Source of the DNA: Neofusicoccum parvum
Lineage: Eukaryota > Ascomycota > Dothideomycetes > Botryosphaeriales > Botryosphaeriaceae
Direction of reading: 5' to 3'
Assembly (NCBI GenBank): GCA_020912385.1
Contig: CP087216.1
Span: 1,674,001-1,738,000 of the forward strand
Length of the DNA stretch: 64,000 bases
Part shown: in pieces, positions 12,383-23,516 of the stretch
Numbering within the stretch: position 1 is the first letter of the stretch
Layout: every line of letters starts with the position of its first letter
The notes under the pieces: model-generated
What the model was told of the DNA's origin: nothing
Database searches by the model: none
Seen by the model: only the letters and a program-made list of their open reading frames with translations
Position numbers and translations under genes: made by a program

Positions 12383-13645
12383 TGGCTCTGCGTTCCCATT
12401 ACGTTCCAGCCCAGCGTGGCGGCCCTGATTCTGGATAGTTGAATAATGCTTTGCCTGGATGCGTCGGGCGCGTGCTCGCGTGCCTGCTTGTGCCCGCCAC
12501 TGTGGGGAACCGCGCTAGCGGCCATGGGGCAATCTTACGTCAGAGGTTGCGAGCTTTTCGCACCCAACTCTGCGCGCCCCAGGGTCTGACTCTTTCACTT
12601 TGCCCGTGCAGCTGGAATCAATTAATTGCGTGGCCCTCGTGGCCGCGCCCCTTTCTGCTGCGTCCCACGGGCCCGGCCAGAAACGACGGCGCGCGACAGC
12701 CTGCGGTGGCCGCACGCGGCTAGACGCGGGCGGCGGGGTGTGGGCGGGCGACCTGGAAGTTGCGTCCCATGGGGACGCCGATCTCCTGAAGGCTGCGCGC
12801 GCCACAGGCTCCGGGCAGACAAGCAACGGGCTAAAACACGAGCCAGCTCCCAATGCAGCCGCGGATGCAGCCTGGCCAGACGCAGCCAGGGTGTGGGTCG
12901 TGGGCCCCGGGCCCGGCGGCGGCAAATCGCCCATGCGCAGAGTCGCGGACGGAGGGACGGAGGGACTCGGGCAAACGAGGAGCGGCGGCTGAGGCATTAT
13001 CACAGCGGCTTCAGGGATGCGCGGTGCGTGAGGCGCTGGAGTTCGCGGCGGCCCACTGTCGCTGGGGACTTGCCGGCGCAGCCAGTCGCAGGCGCGCCGA
13101 GTCAGCAGGCTGGGCCTGTGAACGCGGGGCAGTCTAGGCGCTCCCGATGCCCCTCCACATCTTGGGCCCCCCCAGCAGCCCTCGATCGCCGTCGCGCGCG
13201 CTGGCTGTCGTCATCCATGCCGCGCTGCCCGCCTGGCCTGCTCGTGCTGGGAACGTAGCTACAGCGTGCAGCGCCCGCGAGCAGGTCACACGCAGCCAGC
13301 GCCGCCGCGCAGGCGCGCAGACGCCCCAGGCGGCGCTTTAAAGGGCGTCCTCGGTTAAAGGCTCGTCCGCGCATGTTTGGGCTTCTTTGTCCTCCTCGTA
13401 CCTGTTATCGATCCTTTGCGCCGGCTCTTTTTCGTCGCCCTGAGGCCCACGCCGTCGCCAGCCCGACTTGTTTTCGTCAGAGGCCAATCCCCACGACACG
13501 GATAGCTCCCTTCGGGCCACGGCTCTCTTTTTCGGTAGTAACTGCGCCTCCCAGACCACCCCGAGCGGCCAATCAGCGCGGCTGCTAACTGAGCGTACGC
13601 GGAAAGCCAGACAGGATCGTGAAGACGCAACAAGCCATCGCAGAT
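12383..13645. other. Intergenic, 1.26 kb: transporter 3' region and PCK promoter
   Basis: This is very GC-rich sequence (about 12600-13340) with long spurious frames on both strands. No frame has protein-like composition. The last 300 bases are the likely promoter and leader of the downstream carboxykinase and contain two CCAAT boxes. Confidence 0.6.
13484..13573 (+). promoter_or_regulatory. Two CCAAT boxes upstream of PEP carboxykinase
   Basis: CCAAT occurs at 13484-13488 and 13569-13573, about 160 and 73 bp upstream of the chosen ATG at 13646. In ascomycetes CCAAT is the binding core of the HAP/CBC complex, and gluconeogenic genes are often controlled through it. The motif is short, so function is inference only. 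Confidence 0.3.
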
Positions 13646-15827
13646 ATGCCTGGGACTACTAAAGGGAGCGGCATCCCGCAGGATGTGCCCATTCGAACCT
13701 CATCCCCCGGCCCCCTCTCTGAAGACTACGCTCGCCAGCAAGTCGCGAAGCAGCAGAAGAACAACTTCCACTCCAGCTCTCTCAAAATGGTCTCCAACCC
13801 GCAAACCGTCAACAAGACGGCCCTCCACCCTGCCGGTCTCCAGTACGTCCTGCTGCCCCCGCCGTGCCGAGGTTATGCACCGGCCGCTGACACTTCCCAT
13901 CCAGGCCGTCAAAGGAGCACACCGAGATTGAGGAGGAGCTCCACGACAAGGCGCACATCGACTACGACCGCGTCGCTATTGTAAGCTTCCCGTTCCGTGC
14001 CGTCATGACGCAGCCGCGGTGCTAATGCCGAGCGTCCAGATCGCCAACCCCTCCGTCGCCGCGCTCTACGAAGACGCATTGGTCTACGAGACCGGCTCGG
14101 CCATCACCTCGTCAGGCGCGCTCTCCGCATACTCGGGAGCTAAGACCGGCCGCTCGCCCTCAGACAAGCGCATTGTGCAGGAGCCGTCGTCTGAGAAGGA
14201 TGTCTGGTGGGGCCCTGTCAACAAGCCCATGTCCCCAGATGTAAGTGCATGCAGGTGTTCCCTTCCGCCGCGGTGTCACTCAATGTATTACCCCACAACC
14301 CGCCCCGGTTCGCGGCACGCGCATCGTGGCCGACGTCATGTTTCTGTGCGTCGTTGCCGAGCGGTGTCCCGCGAATGATTCGCAGCTGGCGTCCTTCCCC
14401 GCATCTGCTCTCCACCCTTGCTAGCCGCGCAGTGCTGGGCTGCGTCTCACGTGTCGACCGCCCACATGCTAACATGCTGCCGACAGGTCTGGCGCATCAA
14501 CAGAGAGCGTGCCATCGACTACCTGAACACCAGGAATCGCATCTACGTTGTCGATGGCTTCGCCGGCTGGGACGAGCGCTACCGGATCAAGGTCCGCGTG
14601 GTCTGCGCCCGCGCCTACCACGCGCTGTTCATGCGCAACATGCTCATCCGTCCCTCGCGGGCAGAGCTTGAGCACTTCCACCCCGACTATGTCATCTACA
14701 ACGCCGGTGCCTTCCCCGCAAACAGGTACACCTCCGGCATGACCTCTGCCACTTCGGTCTCCATCAACTTCGCCGACAAGGAGATGGTCATCCTCGGCAC
14801 CGAGTATGCTGGTGAGATGAAGAAGGGCATCTTCACTGTTCTCTTCTACGAGATGCCCGTCAAGCACAACGTGCTCACCCTGCACTCGTCGGCAAACCAG
14901 GGCCAGAACGGCGATGTCACTGTCTTCTTCGGCCTGTCGGGTACCGGCAAGACTACCCTGTCTGCTGACCCCAAGCGCGCTCTGATCGGCGATGACGAGC
15001 ACTGCTGGAGCGACACTGGCGTCTTCAACATCGAGGGTGGCTGCTACGCAAAGTGCATTGGCCTCTCGGGGGAGAAGGAGCCCGACATCTTCAACGCCAT
15101 CCGCTTCGGCTCCATCCTGGAGAACGTCGTCTTCGACCCCGAGACGCGCGAGGTCGACTACGACGACGCAACCCTCACCGAGAACACCCGCTGCGCCTAC
15201 CCCATCGAGTACATCGAGAACACCCTGATCCCCTGCATTTCCAACAACCACCCCACCAACATCATCCTCCTCACCTGCGACGCTCGTGGTGTCCTCCCTC
15301 CGATCTCCAAGCTCAACACCGAGCAGACCATGTACCACTTCATCTCCGGCTACACCTCCAAGATGGCCGGTACCGAGCAGGGCGTCACGGAGCCGCAGGC
15401 GACCTTCTCGTCGTGTTTCGCGCAACCTTTCCTGGCGCTGCACCCGATGCGCTACGCCAAGATGCTGGCGGAGAAGATCTCGCAGCACAACGCCAACGCA
15501 TGGCTGCTCAACACCGGCTGGGTCGGCGCCGGCGCCACCACCGGCGGCAAGCGCTGCCCGCTCAAGTACACGCGCGCCATCCTCGACGCCATCCACAGCG
15601 GCGAGCTCGCGAAGGTCGAGTACGAGACGTACGACACGTTCAACCTCTCGGTGCCCAAGACCTGCCCCGGCGTCCCCGACGAGCTGCTCAACCCGGCCAA
15701 GAGCTGGACGGGTACCGCAGACTTCAAGGGCGAGGTCACCAAGCTTGGCGGCCTGTTCGCCGAGAACTTCAAGAAGTACCAGGACGAGGCCACCGAGGAG
15801 GTTCTCAAGGCTGGTCCTGCTCTCTAA
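13646..15827 (+). CDS. Phosphoenolpyruvate carboxykinase (ATP)
   Basis: Exons 13646-13842, 13905-13980, 14040-14240 and 14487-15827 give 604 aa. The enzyme converts oxaloacetate and ATP to phosphoenolpyruvate, CO2 and ADP, the committed cytosolic step of gluconeogenesis (AcuF in Aspergillus, Pck1 in yeast). The ATP-type is shown by the P-loop [14 protein letters not shown], the kinase-2 motif [10 protein letters not shown], and the long conserved block from [13 protein letters not shown] to [10 protein letters not shown]. The N-terminal 45 or so residues before [12 protein letters not shown] are low-complexity, and the Met at 13787 is a possible alternative start closer to the usual family N-terminus. 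I chose 13646 because it is the first in-frame ATG. Intron 3 (14241-14486, 246 nt) is longer than the others and has a GCTAAC branch site 15 nt before its acceptor. Confidence 0.95.
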
Positions 15828-16593
15828 ACGTTTCGCTGTAGATGGGTTTGAATCTTCTTGGGCATTATTTTCATCTTAACACTTGTTTTCGTTTTTCTAT
15901 CTGCTGTTATTGATGGCGATTTGATGCATTTTTTCTAAATTGGCTCTTCTTTGCGAAATGGAAGAAGACTGAGGGAACGGGATATCAGGAGAGGGAACGT
16001 GCAGAACGACCTCCTAATTGAAAGACGAAAGGTATGCGCGACGGGCTGTGTAAAATGCTCCGTCACTGAAGGCGCTGAAGAAAATCAAAATGAACGAAAT
16101 CCTCAGAACACTCCTGTGCTCAACTGCATGTGAAGGTGACATCATGATGAGCCTGTGAAGAAAGACGCACGTGGAGACGATGCGCCGAGCAAGTGGAACT
16201 TGGGAAGAGGTGCAAGGTTAGCGCTGGAAATATCCTGGTGTCTTTGCGTCTTGCTCGACTCCAAGAGCAGAATCTCGAAGTGACGGTGCGCAACTCTGCG
16301 GGAGCAGAAGACGGAACCCCGACAGGCGTCGCCTCCGGAAGAGTAGAATAGAGTGACCGTGGTCAAAGAAGGCGGGACAAAAAGCTCAGCCACAAGTTGT
16401 GGCCGTGTCTCGGCACGGACCCTGCTGCGCGTGGTGGGTCATGGGCGCTGCTCCTCCGCTTCCGCGCGTTGCTTGCTGCACCTCCGTCCGCCGCGACCAC
16501 CATTATCTCGCACATCTTGCCCTGCTCCATTCCTCCTCGCCCCGCGGAGCATGAAGAAACCACCTCCGCCGACTTAGCGCACACGCAGCCACC
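15828..16593. other. Intergenic, 766 bp, between PCK and PAN2
   Basis: The T-rich 3' region of the carboxykinase runs to about 15960 and is followed by mixed sequence and a pyrimidine-rich leader before PAN2. There is no protein-like frame. Confidence 0.6.
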
Positions 16594-19500
16594 ATGGAGG
16601 CAGACTGGGACGAGGTAGTGCCACATTCTCCTGCCCCAGCCCCGCGCTTCGCACTGTCCTGAGGTCTGCCGATGGCAGAAAGGAAGCAGCCATGCTAACG
16701 ACGCGCGCGAACAGCTCAGTCAGATTCCACTGCCTCCCCCGGGCCCACATGCCATGCCCACGCCCGCCACGACGGTCGCTTTCGACACCCACCAGGACCT
16801 ACTGTGGGCGGGTAACGACTACGTAAGCCACAGCCCAGCTGCTCGCAGACCGACCTGCCTTCGATCGCCGACAATCGTGACAATGGGGATCGCGGGCTGA
16901 CAGATTGATGGGACGATTTCAGGGCCGCGTGTGTTCGTTCTTCGGCCCCGAGCTCCAACGCTACACGTCGTACCGCGCGCACCCAAGCCCGGAGGGTCCG
17001 GTCAAGCAGCTGCTGTTCTGCGACAAGGGCGTGCTGAGCATCTCGGTGCGCAGCGTGCATCTGGCTAGCAGGCGCGGCTTGACGCAATGGCATCTCACGT
17101 AGGACACGACCCGCGGGGCTGAGGTCGGGGACGGACCGGGCTGATGACAAGGGTGTAGGAACGATGCGTTCAAGGACTTGCGATGCATGAGCTTCACCTC
17201 CAAGGGCGTCCATGAGGTGCTGGTCGCGGGCTGCCAGGACACCATGTTCCGGATCGACGTCGAGAAGGGCACCCTCACGGAGACTCTGCCGGCGGAGAAC
17301 AGCTACACGATGATGAAGAAGGGTGGCCAGTACATCTGCGCGGCAACCACCACCGGCATGGTCCAGATCATCGACCCGCTTACGTTCAAGGTCGTCAAGT
17401 CGTGGCAGGCGCACAAGGAGTGGATCAACGACATGGACGCCAAGTCGGACTTCCTCGTTACGTGCGGGTACTCGCGCCGCCAGCTGAACAATCTGATTCT
17501 GGACCCTTTCGCGTACGTGTACGACCTGAAGACGCTGCTGCCGCTCCCGCCCATACCGTTCCACGTCGGAGCAGCTTTCGTCCGCATGCACCCCCGCATG
17601 TCTACCACGAGCATCGTATCTTCGCAGTCCGGGCAGCTGCAGGTGGTAGACCTCATGAACCCCAACACGGCCAATGTCCGCCAGGTCAACCTCTACGACA
17701 CCTACCTGACGTGTCTGGAGATGGCGCCGTCAGGAGAGGCCTTGGCCCTCACAGATGCTATGTCTTCTGTTCGGATATGGGGCTCTCCTACGAAAGTGCG
17801 ATTCACGGACCAGAGCCAGCCAACTGAATTCCCAGATCACATCATTCCCTCGCCGAAGCTTGACTGGTCAATGGACACTCCACTCAGCACCATTGGTATG
17901 CCATACTACAGGGAGACTCTGCTATCCGTCTGGCCAAGCCACATGATCTTCGAAGTTGGCGCGCCACCACCAAAGATTGATTCGCAGGTGCAAGCAAGTC
18001 TGAAGCGAGCAGAGATGGGACAGTGGGCGCCGAATCCGCGAAAGCTGCGCCGGAACCAGGTGCAGTCGACACGCTTGCCGGAGAAGGACAACCCGCTGAA
18101 GGCCCCGAAGTTCCTGAGCGAGAAGGCAAGGGACGGCAACGGAAGTAATCAGGCGGAGCGGAGAATGAGCGAGACTCTCGAGGCTTTGACGGACATGATG
18201 CTCGATGGAGCTACGAAGAAGGATGTCCCGGTCATGTACCGGAACGTTGAGATCAAGTACAGCAGGTTCGGTGTGGATGATTTTGACTTCAAGTAAGTTT
18301 GCTGTCTCCGTGCTGTCTTCAGGGATACGTTGATTCTAAGAACAGCCAGGTACTACAACAAGACCGAGTACTCGGGACTTGAGACGCACATTGCTAATTC
18401 CTACGCAAACCCTCTACTTCAACTATTCAGATTCACTCCGCTAGTACGGAACTTGGCATTACATCACGCAGCTACATCGTGCTTGTTCGAAAACTGCCTC
18501 CTATGCGAGCTGGGCTTCCTCATCGACATGCTTGAGAAGGCGTGTGGACAAAACTGCCAAGCAACAAATTTCTTAAAGACCTTCAGCGGGCTCTCGAATG
18601 CTGCCTCGCTGGGCCTGCTGGAGGAGCATTCGCCGAACAGCTCATTAACAATAATGATTCAAAATCTCAACCGATTCCTCTTGGATAAGCTCACGGCCGA
18701 CTTCCGGCAGATGGCGCAGGGCGTCAGTCATCTGGACCATGCCTTTACGACCAACGCTGTGGCCAATATACGATGTGCGCAATGCAATAATGAAACCAGA
18801 CGGCCCGGCGCTAGTCTAGTCCACGAGCTGGTGTATCCGCCGAAGAACACGATGAAGAATCCGATGAGAGCCTCGAGACCTACGTTCTCCCAGATCCTTA
18901 AAGCCAGCGTCGAGAGACAGGATCAGAACAGAGGCTGGTGTGACAGATGCAAACGCTACCAGCAGCTTGCGGCACGGAAAACAATCCAGAACGTCCCCCC
19001 GATCTTGATGATCAACGCTGCCATTCACAGCCACGAAGCGAAGCAACTGTGGGCGACGCCGAACTGGCTGCCCGAGAAGATCGGCATCATTGTCAATCAA
19101 GGCCAGTTCTTCTGTTACGAGGGGCAGGACTTGGAGCACCACCTACGCCGGAATTTCTACGATATTCAGGTTTACGAACTCGTCGGCGTGGTCGCGGACA
19201 TCAACAGCGGCGAAAACCAGAAATCGCACTTGGTGTCTATGATCAACGTTGCGCCGTCCTCTCGAACTGACGAGACGGAGACCAAGTGGCACCTATTCAA
19301 CGACTTTTTAGTCCGGCCCGTCACGAAGGAGGAGGCTCTTCGCTTCGAGCCGAACTGGAAACTTCCCTCGGTGCTTACGTACGAGAGTGTCAAAGCCAGC
19401 CATCACATTGACGATTCTTGGAAAGAAAACCTGGACACTTCTTTACTCTACCGCACGTGGGGACCAAATGAAAGCGATAACCTGGAATACAAACCACTCC

Positions 19501-20336
19501 ACCCAAACGAGCACCCTGGACCAGGCTGGCCCGTCGCCATCGACGCGGAATTCGTCTCGCTCCAACGCGAGGAAATCGAGATCAGTGCTTCCGGCCAGCG
19601 CGAGACTATCCGGCCGTCGCGCCTCGGCCTGGCGCGCGTGTCGGTGCTCCGCGGCGGCGACGGCGAAGACGAGGGCAAGCCGTTCATCGACGACTACATC
19701 GCTATCACCGAGCCCATTGTAGACTACCTCACCCTCTTCTCGGGCATCTCGCCCGGCGACCTCGACCGCGCCACCAGCAAGCACGCGCTCGTCGGGCTGA
19801 AGGTGGCGTACAAGAAGCTGTGGCTGTTGCTCAACTTGGGCTGCCTCTTCATCGGGCACGGCCTGCCCAAGGACTTCCGCACCATCAACATCCACGTGCC
19901 CAAAGCGCAGGTAGTCGACACGGTCGACCTGTACTACATCCCGGCGCGGCAGCGCAAGCTCAGCCTGCGGTTCCTGGCGTGGATCGTGCTGGAGGAGGAC
20001 ATCCAGCAGGACACGCACGACAGCGTCGAGGACGCGCGCACGGCGCTGAAGCTGTGGCAGCACTGGCGGGCGGTCGAGGACGGCGAGGGCAAGGCCGTGT
20101 GCGACGAGATGGTCAAGGACATCTACAAGCGCGGCTGGGAGGTCGGGTTCAAGGTGCCGCGGGTCGGCGGCGGCGGCACAGGCGGCGCGCGCGGCGACGC
20201 GATGACGCCCGAGCCGAGCGTCGCGGGCGCGAGCACGCCGACCAGGGCCGCGGCGGGGACGCCGGTGCGGCCCGGCACCGGCGGCTGGCGTCCCCCGCCT
20301 GGGGTGAGCTTTGGGAGCCCGAGTCCGATGAAGTGA
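16594..20336 (+). CDS. PAN2: PAN2, catalytic subunit of the PAN2-PAN3 deadenylase
   Basis: Exons 16594-16614, 16715-16822, 16923-17098, 17159-18292 and 18350-20336 give 1141 aa, the usual fungal length. The 21-nt first exon encodes MEADWDE, the conserved fungal PAN2 start, and continues into LSQIPLPPP. Domains in order are an N-terminal WD40 propeller (about 20-340), a linker, an inactive ubiquitin-hydrolase-like domain (about 450-800) and a C-terminal DEDD exonuclease. The exonuclease shows AIDAEFVSL (Asp and Glu), the GHGLPKDFR block, VDTVDLYY and [15 protein letters not shown]2-PAN3 shortens mRNA poly(A) tails in the cytoplasm, recruited through poly(A)-binding protein. The last junction uses the second of two nearby AG acceptors (18349); the first would break the frame. 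A Gly/Ala/Pro-rich low-complexity tail follows the nuclease domain. Confidence 0.95.
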
Positions 20337-21260
20337 GGGGGCTTTTTGTTTTTTTTGGGGGGTTGGCTACGTAGAGTGGAGGGGAAGGGGCTTTTGAGGA
20401 AAGGGGCTTTGTAGATGAATTCGAGTTACTCAAAAACTTCAATATGGGTTGGAGAGTGAGTGCGGTAACTCCCCCTATCACTTGGTGCTGCTCAGCCAAA
20501 GCCGAAACGGAAAGAATGCGAGTCACCCTTGCGTCGGGCAGCCTCGTGGGGAATCTTGAAGTTGCGTTAGAAAAGGATCGTGCGGTTCTGGCTGAGGTCG
20601 AACGAGGCAGATAGGCGTTCCGGCTGCCTGCCAGATGGCAGGTTTTTGTGGCGTGCAGACCGCTGTCCAGAGCAAGGCTTCCCCAACCCCGAAATCCTTG
20701 TGAAACGTCGAAACCCAAGCATTGCTGCGGCACATGCAGTGGAACACTAGGAGGGTAAGCCTCTGAAGTGGATTGCTCACATTTCTGCCGCGGTGTCTTT
20801 TTGTATCAAATTGGTATTTCGCTACTGTGTAGCATTTTCCGGGATGGCAAAGACATACAAATGATGCTTGCCCTCCTTAGAACTTCAGCGAAGTGTCGTT
20901 TCGGGAATACCAAGAAAGTATCTGGCTGACTCCTAGGGGACTTTCGCGTGGCGTATTGTCATGCAACATTGCTGTGCCTCATTTTCCTCTGCGCCCGGCC
21001 ATTGCCGCAGGCACTGGCACGAGAACAGCCTCCGCATGATTCCAGCCTATTAAAGGCGTGCTGAGATTTAGCCCACATTTTGGGGCAGGGGACCTGGTCA
21101 TCTCAGCCTCGCGCCCTTATGATTTAAGCTTGTCCATGGCCCATGATGGAGAACAGAGATCACAACCATTTCTAGAGCATACACACACCAGCTCAAAGGC
21201 ATAGTGCACTCTTTGCAAAGGCCTCTTTGCCCACCTTTTTTCAATTGCTAGCCTTTCACA
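20337..21260. other. Intergenic, 924 bp, between PAN2 and the RelA/SpoT gene
   Basis: G- and T-rich 3' flank, then mixed sequence without a protein-like frame. Minus-strand frames at 20149-20780 overlap the PAN2 tail and look like shadows. The 80 bases before 21261 are CA- and CT-rich, as expected for a leader. Confidence 0.55.
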
Positions 21261-22721
21261 ATGTCATCTATCCAAGCGAACCCGGACGAGGCTAAACCTC
21301 CAACCATCATTAAAGAGTTCATGCAAGGCTATAATACACAAGGCAACAACAACAAGAACTACGAGTACTACAAGAGCCTGGCCGAGTACGTAAAGAATCA
21401 ATGCGACGAGTTTGTCCGGGCCCGTTTCGATGCCAACATCACGAGTCGAGCCAAGACTGCGGCGAGCCTTGAACGAAAGCTTATCGAGCGACATTCCCGG
21501 AAGGCCTATGAGTCTGAGGACGATATTCGGAATGACATCGTCGACTTCTCCGGGGTCCGCATAGCTTTGTTCTTCCCTCATCACAAGGCCAGAGTGAACA
21601 GCTTTCTTGAGAAGACCTACGATTTCGACCCCGAAAATCCCAAGGACAAGATCGAGCATCAAGAGAAAGCATCACGAACCCAGCCCGCGAAGAAGACGGA
21701 GCGGGACCAGAGCACCCTCGGTGATCCCAGGAGCAGCCAATACAGCCGCAGGTTCAAGGGTTATCAGGCGACACATTATCGCGTGCGGTTCAAGAAAGGC
21801 GAGGTACCAATGAACTTTCGAGAAGACGACAAAGTCGAAATTCAAGTCATGACGGTGCTTCAGAGTGCATGGTCTGAGGTGGAGCACAACATTCTGTATA
21901 AGAAACTGAAAGGCTCCCCATCCTTTCCTGAAAGGCAGATGCTCGATGGACTCAGTGGATTGGTCTCTGCCGGCGAGCTCTACTTGGATCAGCTGAACGG
22001 TATCTTCGAGGATCGAATCGCTTCAGACCAGGACCAGCAAGCGCAATTCGCAAACCAATACGAGCTGGGAGCGTTTCTGTCCCTCAAAATGCACGACCAG
22101 CGCTCGGATGAATTCGACATCTCATGCGTCGAGCTCTTGAGAAAATTCCTGAGGCTGGATGGCGTGGCAGCCAACAGCAAGCAGACACTAAACGCAAAGC
22201 TCTCCGAGGTTGATTTCAGCAAAGGCGTGCGAGAATCGCTCAGGAATCCTTACAGCATAAAACCCAATGCTTCGCTTCTCATCATGGAGCAACTCTACTA
22301 CTCGAGCGAGGAACTGCAGAGGAGAGCAGACAGTTTCAAGCCTGGAACAGACACAGATTATTGCAAGGTGTTGATCAGCGCCATCATCTCTCTGGATGAA
22401 CTTTTTGCTCCGGCAGCTTTCTGGGAGAGTGAGCTTATGGGCGCCGAGAGCCCATACACAAATCATGTGGAAAAGCCCCGGCTGAAGAGTTTGGCATGGC
22501 TCATGGGGGCACAGATTACTAAGAGCTTGCTCATAGGAGATGAACAACCTTTGAAGCCGGTGGAAAAGGATTGTCTTCTTGACATGTGGAAGTGGCTGGG
22601 TGAGCATGAGTCACCCTGCGTTCAATTCGTCATGTCAATCTCGAGACTCGGTGTTTTGAGAGATTTTCCCAGGAAACCGTCACGATTGAAAGACTGTGCG
22701 CATGGTGTGGAAAAAGGTTGA
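21261..22721 (+). CDS. RelA/SpoT-domain protein (ppGpp-synthetase-like), fungal type
   Basis: A single uninterrupted 486-aa frame begins at ATG 21261. Residues about 30-230 match the RelA/SpoT nucleotidyltransferase domain: an N-terminal helix with ARAK-type basic residues, NDIVDFSGVRIALFFPHH (the DxxGxR region), then GYQATHYRV, then VEIQVMTVLQSAWSEVEH followed by NILYKKLKG. The Glu of EIQ(V)xT is the residue class that is catalytic in bacterial synthetases. No HD hydrolase, TGS or ACT domain is seen, so it resembles a small alarmone synthetase with an extra helical C-terminal half (about 240-486) that I do not recognise. In bacteria these enzymes transfer pyrophosphate from ATP to GTP or GDP; the activity here is unproven. 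The lack of introns differs from most neighbours. The flanks carry a decayed second copy. Confidence 0.82.
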   Translation: MSSIQANPDEAKPPTIIKEFMQGYNTQGNNNKNYEYYKSLAEYVKNQCDEFVRARFDANITSRAKTAASLERKLIERHSRKAYESEDDIRNDIVDFSGVRIALFFPHHKARVNSFLEKTYDFDPENPKDKIEHQEKASRTQPAKKTERDQSTLGDPRSSQYSRRFKGYQATHYRVRFKKGEVPMNFREDDKVEIQVMTVLQSAWSEVEHNILYKKLKGSPSFPERQMLDGLSGLVSAGELYLDQLNGIFEDRIASDQDQQAQFANQYELGAFLSLKMHDQRSDEFDISCVELLRKFLRLDGVAANSKQTLNAKLSEVDFSKGVRESLRNPYSIKPNASLLIMEQLYYSSEELQRRADSFKPGTDTDYCKVLISAIISLDELFAPAAFWESELMGAESPYTNHVEKPRLKSLAWLMGAQITKSLLIGDEQPLKPVEKDCLLDMWKWLGEHESPCVQFVMSISRLGVLRDFPRKPSRLKDCAHGVEKG

Positions 22722-22859
22722 TTAGCTTAAATCTTCAGCTGATCTGGGACAAGCAATAGTTCCTCAGCATGCGCACTGATATAGCGTTTCAATGAGTTAA
22801 ATGCAGCGATTTCCATGTTGACGAACGCTGCTGTAGGCAGCAGCCTAAGGCTACCCGAA

Positions 22860-23088
22860 AAGCATCGCCTGAGACTACGTTCCGCTTTATCCGGATACCA
22901 GGCAAAAAACTACCTTGTGATGCTCTTCAAGGACTCAAACCTCTTGAACACTATTGTGATTGAAATGGTTTCAATGCTCAGCCACGGCCCACACGTGGGC
23001 GGAGGTGAGCCACGATCTGATCTACAAGCAGATTAATGGAAGACCATCAGATGAGGAGCAAAGGACTCTGATCAAGCTTCCGCCATAA
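22860..23088 (+). pseudogene. Relic of a second RelA/SpoT domain, frameshifted
   Basis: Starting about 140 bp after the intact gene's stop, one frame (phase of 22815) reads SGYQAKNYLVMLFKDSN and then VIEMVSMLSH. The match then moves to another frame (phase of 22987): THTWAEVSHDLIYKQINGRP, ending at TAA 23086-23088. Together these match the second half of the synthetase domain (GYQAxHY, EIQ-type strand, AWxEVxH, DLIYK). The frame change at about 22980-22990, the missing first half and the early stop mark it as a pseudogene. It is clearly diverged from the neighbour (DLIYKQING against NILYKKLKG), so it descends from an older paralogue rather than a recent duplication. An alternative is a spliced gene with unrecognised introns, but I found no start or upstream domain. 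Confidence 0.68.
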
Positions 23089-23516
23089 TCTCCTAAACTC
23101 GCTGTTGAGCAGGTATGCGATGTTCTAGTATGGCTACATGCAGTACGACCGGTAACGAAAGACGGTTCAGCTGTTTGGGGTTATGAACCTCAACAGAAGT
23201 CTGATTATCCTTGGAAAGATATCGAAATGTAAATGTTCGATGGAGTTCAATGTTCGTGTTCTCCAAACGTAGGTCGTCATTCTGGTGCAATACAAAATTA
23301 TGCACTACACGACTTGCTTACTCATAGGTTGTAGAGCGCTCCAGGAGGCGTTAGAATAGGAATGAATTCAATGGTACTTTGACGCTTTGCAGAATTTCAC
23401 CACCCAGACCAAATAACTCTTGATAGAAGCAAGGCATCTCCCTGTCAGCCGCTGCACGTCGTCCTCCCCTCTCCTCTATTTTCCCTCTCGTATCAGTCCA
23501 CAGCTCCAGCAACACT
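23089..23516. other. Intergenic, 428 bp, convergent 3' ends
   Basis: Mixed, fairly AT-rich sequence between the relic and the 3' end of the minus-strand dioxygenase. Short frames show no recognisable protein. It may contain further decayed parts of the relic, which I cannot align by eye. Confidence 0.45.

Noticed and set aside
14469..15596. 375-codon minus-strand open frame
   Set aside because: Antisense shadow of the PEP carboxykinase exon 4, caused by strong codon bias.
22815..23036. A separate small 73-aa gene
   Set aside because: It matches only a fragment of the RelA/SpoT domain and loses the match at a frameshift, so it is listed as a pseudogene.
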